Part shown: piece by piece, positions 8,462 to 17,053 of the stretch | Numbering within the stretch: the stretch's first letter is position 1 | Layout: each line of letters opens with the position of its first letter | Origin: Phycisphaerae bacterium | Lineage (GTDB): Bacteria; Planctomycetota; Phycisphaerae; Phycisphaerales; Phycisphaeraceae | Assembly (NCBI GenBank): GCA_030425705.1 | Contig: JAUHZU010000008.1 | Coordinates: 1 to 64,000, forward strand | Reading direction: 5' to 3' | DNA: 64,000 nt | The notes under the pieces: generated by a model | Database searches by the model: none | What the model was told of the DNA's origin: nothing | The model's input: only the letters and a program-made list of their open reading frames with translations | Made by a program: the position numbers and the translations under genes

Positions 8462-9013
8462 ATGAGGCCCGCCCCGACCGCCGACATGGATAGCGGTGTG
8501 ATCGCCCGGGCCCGGGGTGGGCGGGCCGATGCGCAGGCCGCGCTGGTCGGCGCGCTGCAGGACGTGTGGTACCGCTACACGCTGTCGCTGCTGCGCGATC
8601 CCGAGCAGGCCCGCGACGCGACCCAGGAAACCGCGCTGCGTTTCCTCAGATCGCTCAGACGGTTCAACGGGGGCAGCTCGCTTAAGACCTGGTCGCTGGG
8701 GATCGCGACGAACGTCTGCCGAGAGCGTCGACGGCAGCGACAGCACCAGACCCTGCCGACGGAGCCGGGTAAGGCCGATACGTTGCCGGGACCAAGCCAA
8801 CAAGTAGAACTGCGCGAACAGCGGGACCGTCTGCTGCTGGTGCTCGGGGACCTGCCCGACCGGCAGCACGAGGCCGTCGTCCTGCGCTACCTTGAACAGC
8901 TCTCGGTCCGTGATACGGCCGCGGTCATGGGCTGTGCCGAGGGCACGGTCAAGGCCACGCTGAGCCAGGCCCTGCGTTCGCTGCGCCAACGACTGGGGGC
9001 GGACCATGGCTGA
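8462..9013 (+). CDS. ECF-type RNA polymerase sigma factor
   Basis: A 183-residue sigma-70 family factor. Region 2 appears as LLRDPEQARDATQETALRFLRSL with the -10 recognition helix after it (SSLKTWSLGIATNVCRERRR). Region 4 is LPDRQHEAVVLRYLEQLSVRDTAAVMGCAEGTVKATLSQALRSL, an HTH. A Gln/Pro-rich linker separates them. The start at 8462 is the best of several weak candidates; 8486 is possible. Its stop overlaps the next gene by 8 nt, so the membrane protein that follows is its likely regulator. It is divergent from the carboxypeptidase gene. Confidence 0.88.
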   Translation: MRPAPTADMDSGVIARARGGRADAQAALVGALQDVWYRYTLSLLRDPEQARDATQETALRFLRSLRRFNGGSSLKTWSLGIATNVCRERRRQRQHQTLPTEPGKADTLPGPSQQVELREQRDRLLLVLGDLPDRQHEAVVLRYLEQLSVRDTAAVMGCAEGTVKATLSQALRSLRQRLGADHG

Positions 9014-9605
9014 ACGCAGGCAATATCCCCTGAAACGCCAACTGCGCGATGCCCGGCGTGAGCACCTCGCCCGGCCGTACCCCGGCGATCTCGCGGAGGA
9101 CCTCGGACTCACCGGCCGGCCCGTCGCCCGAGCGTGGGGTCTGCGTCTCGGCATCGCGGCGGCCGTCGCACTCACGGCACTGCTTGCAGGGGCCTGGCTG
9201 ATGCAGCACAGCCCAGCCGATCCGGCACGTACCACTGCGGAATCACGCTCCGACATGCCGCAACACGCAGACGGCGATACCCCATCGAACCATGTCGACG
9301 CTGCGCAGAACAACGAGCGGCGCACCCCACTGCGCGTATTTGCCCGTATCGATCCGAAAGTGTTCCAAGTGTTCCAAGACCGCTTCGCCTCCGCATCGCA
9401 GCGAGCGGACCTCGAGGCCCAGAACCAGCTCAGCACGCGCTGGGGCGGCCGCGTCACCCCCCCGCTGCCTGGCTGCTCGACAACAGCGTTATCCGCCGCC
9501 ATCGATGGCGCTCCGCATACCCCGTCCGTGTCTATCGAACTTCCCGAGGGCCTGCACCTGCCGACCCTCACCGTCCCCACCCTTCCACGAAAGGATTTGT
9601 CATGA
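9006..9605 (+). CDS. Single-pass membrane protein, probable anti-sigma partner
   Basis: A 199-residue protein that starts inside the end of the sigma gene (ATGGCTGA overlap) and ends in an ATGA overlap with the next gene, so the three are translationally coupled. Residues 1-45 are basic and cytoplasmic, about 46-66 form one membrane helix (LRLGIAAAVALTALLAGAW), and the remainder is a Pro/Ser/Thr-rich extracytoplasmic region. No zinc-binding HxxxCxxC anti-sigma motif is visible. The anti-sigma role is inferred from position and topology alone. Confidence 0.7.
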   Translation: MAERRQYPLKRQLRDARREHLARPYPGDLAEDLGLTGRPVARAWGLRLGIAAAVALTALLAGAWLMQHSPADPARTTAESRSDMPQHADGDTPSNHVDAAQNNERRTPLRVFARIDPKVFQVFQDRFASASQRADLEAQNQLSTRWGGRVTPPLPGCSTTALSAAIDGAPHTPSVSIELPEGLHLPTLTVPTLPRKDLS

Positions 9606-10027
9606 CCACGATCCGCAAACGTCTACTCCCCGCGTTCCTCCTCGTTGTCTGCTGCGGTGTGGTCGCCGCGGCCGTCAGCCGGGCCTCCGCCAACACCAAG
9701 CAGGACGACTGGGAAGGCCAGATGACCGAGGTCAAGATCATGTCGATGCACCTGGAGATGTACAGCCAGCTGGTCGGACTGATCCAGGATATGCACACGG
9801 TCGCGGATGACGCGTCCGCCAGCGGTGTCATGGCGGTGATGAGCGTCGACGACCACGTGCAGGGCCAGGATCGCATCAAGTTCCTCAACGACATGCTGCG
9901 CGACACCGACGACCCGACGGTCCGCCGGGCGATCCGCATCAAGCTCATCGAGTCGTACAAGGACATGGGCGACAACGACGAAGCCCTCGAGCAGATCGAG
10001 GCGCTGATCACCGCCGAAGACGAGTAA
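9602..10027 (+). CDS. Small secreted helical protein of the sigma operon
   Basis: A 141-residue protein whose ATG overlaps the previous stop (ATGA at 9602-9605). It has a signal peptide or N-terminal anchor (LLPAFLLVVCCGVVAAAVSRASA), then Met/Asp-rich helices: KIMSMHLEMYSQLVGLIQDMH and the C-terminal RRAIRIKLIESYKDMGDNDEALEQIEALI, which resembles one TPR-like helical pair. Position suggests a periplasmic modulator or sensor working with the preceding membrane protein, in the manner of CpxP/RseB-like third genes. That is inference. A strong terminator follows at 10050-10084. Confidence 0.75.
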   Translation: MTTIRKRLLPAFLLVVCCGVVAAAVSRASANTKQDDWEGQMTEVKIMSMHLEMYSQLVGLIQDMHTVADDASASGVMAVMSVDDHVQGQDRIKFLNDMLRDTDDPTVRRAIRIKLIESYKDMGDNDEALEQIEALITAEDE

Positions 10028-10049
10028 GCCCACCCAATCGTCACGCACG

Positions 10050-10084
10050 CCGCCGCGACGGGCCGTCCCGCGCGGCGGTTTTTT
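10050..10084 (+). terminator. Rho-independent terminator of the sigma operon
   Basis: Stem CCGCCGCG...CGCGGCGG (10050-10057 and 10071-10078) with an extra CGGG/CCCG inner stem, followed by a T6 run at 10079-10084. Confidence 0.9.
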
Positions 10085-10113
10085 GCTGGGTATACTCGCC
10101 CGCGCCCCGCGAG

Positions 10114-13100
10114 ATGCCTATGCACAAACACCCCGACCTGACCGAAGCCCGGATCAAGCTGGCTGTCGACCGCCGGCTGAAGCCACGCGTCTATCCCGCC
10201 TCTGCCCCGGTCACGATCCACAAGTGGGACGTCGGCGGTGAACCGGTGCCTTACGAGCAGGCCCGTGAGGCAAGCTACCAGCCGTTCTCGGTAGGCGACC
10301 GCTGGGGTGCCTCGTGGGACACCACTTGGTTCCGTATCACCGGCACCCTGCCGTCCGAGTGGGCGGGTCTGTCAGAGGCCGTGCTGCGCGTCGATCTCGG
10401 TCCCCACCCGACCTGGGCCGAGGGGTTCAGTTGCGAAGGCCTGGTCTACGTGGACGGCAAGCCGACCCGTGCGGTCAACCTCTACCGCGGCGACGCCCTG
10501 CGTTTCACGGACATCCGGGGCGGAGAGGCCTTTGAGGTCTTCATCGAGGCCGCCGCGAACGTCCGCCCGGAGAACGTCGCGACCGGCGACTGGAACGTGC
10601 CCCGCGAACCCGGCGGCGAGCCGCGGTTCACCCTGAAACGCTGCGAGTTGGCCGAGTTCGATCGCGACGCGTGGAAGCTGCTGACGGCGTTCGAGTTGTT
10701 GGCCGGGATGCTGGAGGTCCTGCCCAAGGACGCGCCCCGGCGCGGGCAGGTGCTCTCGGCCCTCAACACCGCGTTGAACCTGTTGGACGACGACAGCCCC
10801 GCCACCACCGCCGACGCGATGGCGGCGCTGCGTCCCGTGCTTGAAAAACGCAACGGCGACACCGCGCACACCGTATCCGCCATCGGGCACGCGCACATCG
10901 ATACCGCCTGGCTCTGGCCCCTGCGCGAAACGATCCGCAAGTGCGCGCGGACCTTCGCCACCGCGCTAGACAACATGGAGGAGTACCCCGGCTATGTCTT
11001 TGGCTGTTCCCAGCCAGTGCAATACGCATGGATGAAGCACCACTACCCATCGATCTACGAGCGCATCCAACAGGCCGTGAAACGCGGGCAGTGGCAGGTC
11101 ATGGGCTCCATGTGGGTCGAGCCGGACTGCAACCTCGCGTCGGGAGAGTCCCTGGTCCGTCAGCTCCTGCACGGCAAGCGGTTCTTCATGGACGAGTTCG
11201 GAGTCGAGACCGACGACGTCTGGATCCCCGACGTATTCGGCTACTCCGCGGCGATGCCGCAGATCATGCACAAGGCGGGCGTGACCTCGTTCCTCACGCA
11301 GAAAATCTCCTGGAACCAGTTCAACCGCTTCCCGCACCACACGTTCAGCTGGCGCGGGATCGACGGCACCGAGGTCTTCACGCACTTCCCGCCGGCCGAC
11401 ACCTACAACGGCAGCTTCACCGCGCAGGAGGTCGCCAAAAGCCAGACCCGCTTCCTGGACCACGACCGCGCGACCCGTTCGCTCTACCCGTTCGGCCACG
11501 GCGACGGCGGCGGCGGACCCACCCGGGAGATGCTTGAGAACGCGGAGCTGCTCCGGGACCTCGAAGGCATGCCGAAGGTGACCCTCGAGCCGACGACCGC
11601 TTTCTTCGAGAAGGCGAAGCAGGACGCGGCGGACCTGCCGACGTGGGTCGGCGAGCTGTACCTGGAGTACCACCGCGGGACCTACACCACCCAGGGCCGC
11701 ACCAAACGCGGTAACCGCAAGGGCGAGCTGGCGCTGCGCGACGCGGAGTTCTTCGACGCCATCGATACGGCATGGAACGGGCCTGCTGAACCGAAGGCGT
11801 CTGAAGCATCCGGCCGGGTTGTCTACGACGTGTTCGACTGCCCCCAAGCCGATCAGCGCGGCGGCCGGGTTGGCTTGCTCAATCGGGCCTGGAAGCTCCT
11901 GCTCACTAACCAATTCCACGACATCCTGCCCGGCTCGTCGATCCACTGGGTCTACGAAGACGCAGCCCACGACTACGAGACGATCCAGCAACTCGCTTCA
12001 AAGGTCCGGGATGACGCGTGTGCACGGCTCGCCGCGTCACAAAACAACGCCGGTGCGACCAAATCCGATGCCCTGTGCGTGTTCAACACGCTCGGTCATG
12101 CCCGACGCGAGGTCGTCGATCTGCCCAGCGGGCCCGCTGTCGCCGAGGTGCCGAGCTGTGGATACGCCGAAACCGGCATCACCACCGCGGAAACCCCACC
12201 GGTATGGACCGAACGGACCGACGCGGCCATCACTCTCGACAACAGCATCGTCCGCGTCACGATCGACACCGCGACCGGCCACGTCACGAGCGTCACCGAC
12301 CACCGCGCCGGCGGTCGCGAGGCCCTCGCGGCCCTGCCGGGCAGCGACAGAGTCGCGGGAAACATCCTCCAGCTCCACCACGACCTGCCCAACAAGTGGG
12401 ACGCGTGGGATGTGGACGTTTTCTACAAAGAACAGTGTGAGACGATCGACCAACTCGACGCGATCGATGTCGTCGAGCAGCACTCTCTGCGCGCGAAGGT
12501 GCGCCTCAGGCGGACGTTCCGCAATTCCACCCTTGAACAAACGATCGTGCTGCGGGCGGGGTCCGCGCGGATCGATTTTGAAACCAAAGTCGACTGGCAG
12601 GAACGCCACCGCCTCCTTAAAGCCGCGTTCCCCGTCAGCGTCCGCAACGAGCAGGCGGCCTACGACATCCAGTTCGGCCACGTCCACCGGCCGACGCACG
12701 ACAACACGAGCTGGGACCTGGCCCGCTTCGAGGTCTGCGCCCACAAATGGGCCGACCTCTCCGAGGGCGGTGCCGCGGCGTCGGGCGGGTACGGCGTCGC
12801 GCTGCTCAACGACTGCAAGTACGGCCACGACATCCGAGACCACGTCATGCGTCTCTCGCTCCTGCGCGGCCCCATCGAGCCCGACCCCGAGGCCGACCTG
12901 GGCGAGCATACCTTTACCTATTCGCTCTTCCCCCACCCAGGCGGCTTCCGCGAGGGCAAGGTGATTGAGGAGGCGTACAACCTGAACGTGCCGCTGGTCG
13001 TACGCGAATCAGGCGACACAGCCGTAGTTCCTGCGACGTCGTGGCTCGAAGTCGATCAGCCGGGCATCATCATCGAGGCGGTCAAGGTCGCGGAGGATGG

Positions 13101-13296
13101 AGACGGGATCATTGTGCGGCTGTACGAAGCGTATGGGGCTCGGCGAGAAGCGAAGCTGTTCATCAGACTACCGGTGACCCGCGCGGTTGAAACCGACCTG
13201 CTCGAACGCGCAACCGGCGAGTTCACAGCGATCGCAGACGACTTGCTTCCACTCACATTCAGACCGTTTGAGATCAAGACGCTACGGCTGCGATAA
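10114..13296 (+). CDS. Alpha-mannosidase, GH38
   Basis: A 1060-residue glycoside hydrolase of family 38, class II alpha-mannosidase, probably cytoplasmic since no signal peptide is seen. HAHIDTAWLWP at 259-269 supplies zinc ligands (His259, Asp263-type). WVEPDCNLASGES has the nucleophile Asp338. Further family lines are IPDVFGYSAAMPQI, FSWRGIDGTEVF and the late FHDILPGSSI. An N-terminal beta domain of about 250 residues precedes the catalytic barrel, as in bacterial/Ams1-type members. The ATG at 10114 or 10120 could be the start. A TATACT box lies about 20 nt upstream (10090-10095). Confidence 0.95.
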   Translation: MPMHKHPDLTEARIKLAVDRRLKPRVYPASAPVTIHKWDVGGEPVPYEQAREASYQPFSVGDRWGASWDTTWFRITGTLPSEWAGLSEAVLRVDLGPHPTWAEGFSCEGLVYVDGKPTRAVNLYRGDALRFTDIRGGEAFEVFIEAAANVRPENVATGDWNVPREPGGEPRFTLKRCELAEFDRDAWKLLTAFELLAGMLEVLPKDAPRRGQVLSALNTALNLLDDDSPATTADAMAALRPVLEKRNGDTAHTVSAIGHAHIDTAWLWPLRETIRKCARTFATALDNMEEYPGYVFGCSQPVQYAWMKHHYPSIYERIQQAVKRGQWQVMGSMWVEPDCNLASGESLVRQLLHGKRFFMDEFGVETDDVWIPDVFGYSAAMPQIMHKAGVTSFLTQKISWNQFNRFPHHTFSWRGIDGTEVFTHFPPADTYNGSFTAQEVAKSQTRFLDHDRATRSLYPFGHGDGGGGPTREMLENAELLRDLEGMPKVTLEPTTAFFEKAKQDAADLPTWVGELYLEYHRGTYTTQGRTKRGNRKGELALRDAEFFDAIDTAWNGPAEPKASEASGRVVYDVFDCPQADQRGGRVGLLNRAWKLLLTNQFHDILPGSSIHWVYEDAAHDYETIQQLASKVRDDACARLAASQNNAGATKSDALCVFNTLGHARREVVDLPSGPAVAEVPSCGYAETGITTAETPPVWTERTDAAITLDNSIVRVTIDTATGHVTSVTDHRAGGREALAALPGSDRVAGNILQLHHDLPNKWDAWDVDVFYKEQCETIDQLDAIDVVEQHSLRAKVRLRRTFRNSTLEQTIVLRAGSARIDFETKVDWQERHRLLKAAFPVSVRNEQAAYDIQFGHVHRPTHDNTSWDLARFEVCAHKWADLSEGGAAASGGYGVALLNDCKYGHDIRDHVMRLSLLRGPIEPDPEADLGEHTFTYSLFPHPGGFREGKVIEEAYNLNVPLVVRESGDTAVVPATSWLEVDQPGIIIEAVKVAEDGDGIIVRLYEAYGARREAKLFIRLPVTRAVETDLLERATGEFTAIADDLLPLTFRPFEIKTLRLR

Positions 13297-13380
13297 GTTG
13301 TCGAGGCACGGTGTGTTGCGGACGACGCGCATTATCCCGTGTGTGACGGGACACTGCGCGTCGCCCGCTAAGACGAAGAA

Positions 13381-13413
13381 AAAACAACCCCGCCGATCGG
13401 GCGGGGTTGTTTT
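13381..13413. terminator. Bidirectional terminator between GH38 and fba
   Basis: Inverted repeat AAAACAACCCCGCC / GGCGGGGTTGTTTT with a short loop. A-tract before and T-tract after make it active in both directions, serving the convergent mannosidase and aldolase genes. Confidence 0.9.
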
Positions 13414-13464
13414 CGTTCGGGTGATTTTTCGACTGCTTCACGAGCAGCTCTTCGCCAGCGGGTT

Positions 13465-14511
13465 TCAGCCCACGGCCGCGCCCGTGCCGATGGTCTTGCC
13501 TACGGCCTTGAGGTCTTCGCAGGCCTCCTTGACGCGCTCGGCCATCGCGGTCTCGGCCTGCTTGAGGTAGGCGCGCGGGTCGTAGAACTTCTTCGCGCCG
13601 ACCTCGCCGTCGATCTTGAGGACGTTGTCGTAGTTCTTAAGCATGTGGTCGACGATCGGCCGGGTAAAGGCGTACTGGCAGTCGGTGTCGACGTTCATCT
13701 TGATGACGCCGTACTCGAGGGTTTCCTCGATCTCGTGCTTCTCTGAGCCCGACCCGCCGTGGAAGACGAGGTAGAACTTCGCGTCGTTGCCGAACTTCGC
13801 CTTGATCGCGTCCTGGCCTTCCTTGAGCAGCTTGGGGCGGAGCTTGACGGCCCCGGGCTTGTACGCGCCGTGCACGTTGCCGAAAGTCGCGGCGAACATG
13901 TACGTGCCGTCGACTTTCGACATGGCGTCGTAGACGCGGACCATGTCTTCGGGCGTGGTGTAGAGGGCCGAGTCGGGGGTGTCGTGGCTGCCGGCCGCGC
14001 CGTCTTCTTCACCGCCAACGACGCCCGCCTCGATCTCGATGACCTGGCCGATCTTGGCCATCCGCTCAAAGATCGGCACGGACAGCGCGAGGTTTTCTTC
14101 CAGCGGCAGCCCCGAGGCGTCGAGCATGTGGGAGTTGTAGAGCGGCAGCTTGCCCTCGGCGACGCGCCGCTCGGATTCTTCGATCAGCGGGATCATGAAC
14201 GTGTCGACCGCGTCCGGCGGGCAGTGGTCGGTGTGGAGCACGACGTTGACATCCAGCTTCGCCGCGGCGCGGTGGACGTGCTCGGCCAGCGAGATCGCGC
14301 CCATCACCATGTCGCCGTTGACCAGGCCCGAGGCGAACTTGCCCCCGCCGGTGGAGACCTGGATCATGCCGTCGGACTTGAGCTCGGCGAAGGCCTTGAG
14401 CGCCGCGTTGGCGGTGACCATCGAACTGATATTGATCGCGGGGTAGGCGAACTTGTTGGTGTAGGCGTTGTCCAGCAAGCGGACATAGGTGTCGTAGTCG
14501 GCGACAGGCAT
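13465..14511 (-). CDS. fba: Class II fructose-bisphosphate aldolase
   Basis: A 348-residue zinc-dependent aldolase that cleaves or forms fructose 1,6-bisphosphate in glycolysis and gluconeogenesis. Zinc-site motif HTDHCPPD is at 93-100. YLVFHGGSGSEKHEI and the following KMNVDTDCQYAF form the second metal ligand and phosphate-binding part. The N-terminus (AYPAINISSMVTANAALKAF) and length match the long (type A, FbaA-like) class II enzymes. Together with fbp at 56.5 kb it covers the gluconeogenic steps around hexose bisphosphate, although the two genes are not linked. Confidence 0.95.
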   Translation of the reverse strand: MPVADYDTYVRLLDNAYTNKFAYPAINISSMVTANAALKAFAELKSDGMIQVSTGGGKFASGLVNGDMVMGAISLAEHVHRAAAKLDVNVVLHTDHCPPDAVDTFMIPLIEESERRVAEGKLPLYNSHMLDASGLPLEENLALSVPIFERMAKIGQVIEIEAGVVGGEEDGAAGSHDTPDSALYTTPEDMVRVYDAMSKVDGTYMFAATFGNVHGAYKPGAVKLRPKLLKEGQDAIKAKFGNDAKFYLVFHGGSGSEKHEIEETLEYGVIKMNVDTDCQYAFTRPIVDHMLKNYDNVLKIDGEVGAKKFYDPRAYLKQAETAMAERVKEACEDLKAVGKTIGTGAAVG

Positions 14512-14608
14512 CGCGGGCTCCTCGGCGGTGGGTGGGGGCGTGTTTCAACTCAAACCGGTCGGCACGGGGGGAATCCCGCGGGCCATCGGTGTCGGACAAG
14601 CCGGGCAT

Positions 14609-14614
14609 TATACT
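14609..14614 (+). promoter_or_regulatory. -10 box just upstream of argJ
   Basis: TATACT with 8 nt before the argJ ATG. No good -35 is visible at the usual distance. The position predicts a leaderless argJ mRNA. Confidence 0.5.
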
Positions 14615-14622
14615 CCACCCCC

Positions 14623-15861
14623 ATGAGCGGACCAGTCGCCCCAACGAACCTGCATAGTCTGACCCGCCCCAAGGGCTTCTCCGTCGCGTCGGGGACCTGC
14701 GGGCTCAAGCCCTCGGGTCGCCCGGACCTGGCCCTGATCGCTGCCGATGCGCCCTGCCCGTCGGCCGGCGTCTTCACCCGAAACAAGGTCAAGGGTGAGC
14801 CGGTCAAGGTCGGCATCCGCCACCTGCGTGCCAGCGGCGGCATGCTCCGCGCCGTGGTCGTCAACAGCGGCTGCTCGAACGTCGCGACGGGCGAACAGGG
14901 CCGGCGGGACGCTGTAGCGATGTGCAGGCAGGTCGCCGAGACGCTGGGCTGCGCGACCCGCGAGGTGGTGCCCTGCTCGACGGGTGTGATCGGCCGGCAC
15001 CTGGACATGGGCAAAGTCCTGCCGGGCATCGGTGCGATTGCCCCGCGCCTCGCCCGCGGCAGGCAGGCCGACGCCGACGCCGCCCGTGCGATCCTCACCA
15101 CCGACCTGGTCCCCAAGGCCGCGTCTCGCACCGTCACGCTCGGCGGCAAGCGCGTCACACTTGGGGGGATCTGCAAGGGCAGCGGCATGATCGCGCCCAA
15201 CCTCGCAACGATGCTCGCGTTCCTGACCACCGACGCCGCGATCGAGCCCGCCCCGCTCAAGGCCCTGCTCCAGGAGTGCACCGCCGGCAGCTTCAACCGC
15301 GTCACCGTCGATACCGACACGAGTACCAGCGACAGCGTGCTCCTGATGGCGAACGGTGCCGCCGGGGGTCGGGTGATCCGCAAGCCCGGCGCATCCTACG
15401 ATGCGCTGCGCGACGCGGCGATGGACCTCTGCCGCGACCTGGCGTATCAACTGGTCTGCGACGGCGAAGGCGCGACCAAGGTGTTCCGTGTCACCGTCGA
15501 AGGGGCGAAGCACGAGCGCGACGCGGACCGCGTCGGGCGCAGCGTGGCCGAGAGCCCGCTCGTAAAGACCGCGGTCCACGGTGGCGACCCGAACTGGGGC
15601 CGGCTGACGATGGCGGTGGGCAAGAGCGGTGCGGCGGTCCGGCCGGAGTTGCTGACCGTGTCGGTCGGGCGGGTGTGCGTGTTCAAGGCGGGGATGCCGA
15701 CCAGGCTCACCGCCACCGAGCAGCGGGCCCTCACCACCGCGATGGCGGCCCGGGAAGTCCCTTTCGCGATCGATCTGGGCCTGGGTGGAGGCCGGTGCGA
15801 GTGGCTGGGCTGCGACCTGTCACGGGAATACATCCGAATCAACGCCGAGTACACGACCTGA
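14623..15861 (+). CDS. argJ: Glutamate N-acetyltransferase / N-acetylglutamate synthase
   Basis: A 412-residue ArgJ that moves acetyl from N-acetylornithine to glutamate in the cyclic arginine pathway; many members also make N-acetylglutamate from acetyl-CoA. The proenzyme self-cleaves before the Thr of the MIAPNLATMLAF motif, here Thr196, giving alpha and beta chains of about 195 and 217 residues. The oxyanion motif is VVNSGCSNVATGEQG. Near the C-terminus GGDPNWGRL and the terminal NAEYTT match the family. The upstream open frame extends far into antisense of fba and is not coding. The mRNA is probably leaderless. Confidence 0.96.
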   Translation: MSGPVAPTNLHSLTRPKGFSVASGTCGLKPSGRPDLALIAADAPCPSAGVFTRNKVKGEPVKVGIRHLRASGGMLRAVVVNSGCSNVATGEQGRRDAVAMCRQVAETLGCATREVVPCSTGVIGRHLDMGKVLPGIGAIAPRLARGRQADADAARAILTTDLVPKAASRTVTLGGKRVTLGGICKGSGMIAPNLATMLAFLTTDAAIEPAPLKALLQECTAGSFNRVTVDTDTSTSDSVLLMANGAAGGRVIRKPGASYDALRDAAMDLCRDLAYQLVCDGEGATKVFRVTVEGAKHERDADRVGRSVAESPLVKTAVHGGDPNWGRLTMAVGKSGAAVRPELLTVSVGRVCVFKAGMPTRLTATEQRALTTAMAAREVPFAIDLGLGGGRCEWLGCDLSREYIRINAEYTT

Positions 15862-16020
15862 CGGTGAGATTTTGGCGAATCGGCCGGGTTTTTATATGAC
15901 AATCCGCCGCCCCAGCGGTATCCTCGTGGTAGAGGGGAGGCAGGGAAGCCCAAACGGATCACAGGGGTACGGACACCCGGTATCTGACCGGTTCGTCTCC
16001 TATCTCGTGGGTGGATCACC

Positions 16021-16533
16021 TTGCTCCGTTGCGGCCTGAGTCTTGTAGAGGTATCGGTAGCCACCTGCCTGATCGCGGTGCTCGCGGCGGTGTCGCTGCC
16101 GATGTTGTCGCAGGCGAACAGCCAGGCCCGGACCAGTGCCTGCCGCGCGAACCTGACACAACTCGGTGAGGTCCTCGTGGCGTACGAGGCAGACCGCGGC
16201 ACCCTGCCTGTGCTGTTTAACCGCGACGACCGCGCGCTGAGCGTACCGACACTCGACGGCCTGGCCCAGTCCTACACCATCGACACCAGCGCACTCCAAT
16301 GCCCCAGCGACGACAGCGGGCTCTACCTCCGATCCGGGACCAGCTACCAGTGGTTCTCCGCGTGGGACGGCCGATCGTTCCATGACATCCAGCCGCTACC
16401 GGAGCGCCCGCTGCTGGCTGACAAGGCACCGCTCCATGACGACCAGGAACCGGGATTCAACGGCCTGTTCTGGGTACCCTCCGAATACCTTGCCGACGCC
16501 CCGCGCCTGGTCGCGGATCACTACGCCCCCTGA
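16021..16533 (+). CDS. Prepilin-like (type II pseudopilin) protein
   Basis: A 170-residue protein with a type IV prepilin N-terminus: a short leader MLRCG then LSLVEVSVATCLIAVLAAVSLPML, with Glu at mature position +5, and a helix continuing into CRANLTQLG, as in planctomycete DUF1559-like proteins. The C-terminal part contains paired Cys residues and a loose globular domain. The only plausible start is TTG at 16021, since no ATG/GTG in frame precedes the leader. The usual DUF1559 H-x-G-G-x-x-F/ADGH ending is not present, so it is a divergent member. Envelope assembly or secretion role is inferred. Confidence 0.65.
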   Translation: MLRCGLSLVEVSVATCLIAVLAAVSLPMLSQANSQARTSACRANLTQLGEVLVAYEADRGTLPVLFNRDDRALSVPTLDGLAQSYTIDTSALQCPSDDSGLYLRSGTSYQWFSAWDGRSFHDIQPLPERPLLADKAPLHDDQEPGFNGLFWVPSEYLADAPRLVADHYAP

Positions 16534-16568
16534 TCGCCGGGCAGCGGATCGGCCGGCCTGGGGTCTGC

Positions 16569-16574
16569 TAAGAT
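16569..16574 (+). promoter_or_regulatory. -10 box of the UAA-anticodon tRNA gene
   Basis: TAAGAT lies 8 nt before the first tRNA base at 16583, the right distance for transcription starting at or near the mature 5' end. No clear -35 is visible. Confidence 0.45.
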
Positions 16575-16582
16575 CAGGCCCC

Positions 16583-16656
16583 GGCTCGGTAGCCCAATCG
16601 GCAGAGGCAACGGATTTAAAATCCGTCCAGTGCGGGTTCAAGTCCCGCCCGAGCCA
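16583..16656 (+). tRNA. tRNA with UAA anticodon (reads UUA, Leu) but class I fold
   Basis: A 74-nt cloverleaf. Acceptor GGCTCGG/CCGAGCC has seven pairs. The D-stem is short (GCC/GGC). Anticodon stem ACGGA/TCCGT has loop TTTAAAA, giving anticodon UAA at 16617-16619. The variable loop is only 5 nt (CCAGT). T-arm GCGGG/CCCGC encloses TTCAAGT. Discriminator A is at 16656; CCA is not encoded. By codon it should be tRNA-Leu(UAA), yet bacterial Leu tRNAs carry a long variable arm, as both other Leu tRNAs in this window do (40307-40392, 40440-40523). It may be charged with another amino acid, be a specialised tRNA, or be a relic. Confidence 0.85.
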
Positions 16657-17053
16657 TGCGCCTCGGTACCGTCATCGGTTGATCTCAACAAACGTAAGGC
16701 GGGACCCTTGTTTACTCCTGCCCCGCGTTTGTCCTTGATCTGTTCAGGCGGGATGCCCCGGGTCTCTGGCATCCTAAACCGCATCCAGGCTAGTTGAATG
16801 GCTATCAGGATTGGGTCCGGTGCTCCAAGATTCGAAATCGAACCCGGACGCCGCGGGCAGCCGTCCTGCCTGGTTGATTACGCAAAGCCGGAGTACCTGG
16901 CCCCAAGTGCTCTTGCCGACTTCACCCTGCATAAGCAGGATGGATCGAGATCGGTTTGCTCTGATAGGAAGGACCGACGACTAGCTGCCGGAACGAGCGT
17001 GCACGAGAAAGAGGTTAGTGTGTAACGGTTCTGGATTGGCTGTGCTTCCCTGT
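16657..17053. other. Intergenic stretch without a supported gene
   Basis: No reading frame here looks coding. A loose inverted repeat pairs CAAACG (16689-16694) with CGTTTG (16726-16731) and has GC-rich arms between them; it may terminate tRNA transcription. A 75-codon frame from 16798 lacks a ribosome-binding site and has atypical composition. Confidence 0.5.

Noticed and set aside
13759-14622. Long open frame in phase with argJ, extending it upstream by 288 codons
   Set aside because: It lies wholly antisense to fba, which has clear aldolase motifs. The argJ N-terminus begins at 14623 behind a -10 box.
16011-16021. GTGGATCACCT resembling the 3' end of 16S rRNA
   Set aside because: Only about ten bases match and nothing upstream resembles 16S rRNA; it is the 5' region of the prepilin-like gene.
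16798-17025. 75-codon plus-strand frame after the UAA tRNA
   Set aside because: No ribosome-binding site and no family resemblance; left as intergenic.
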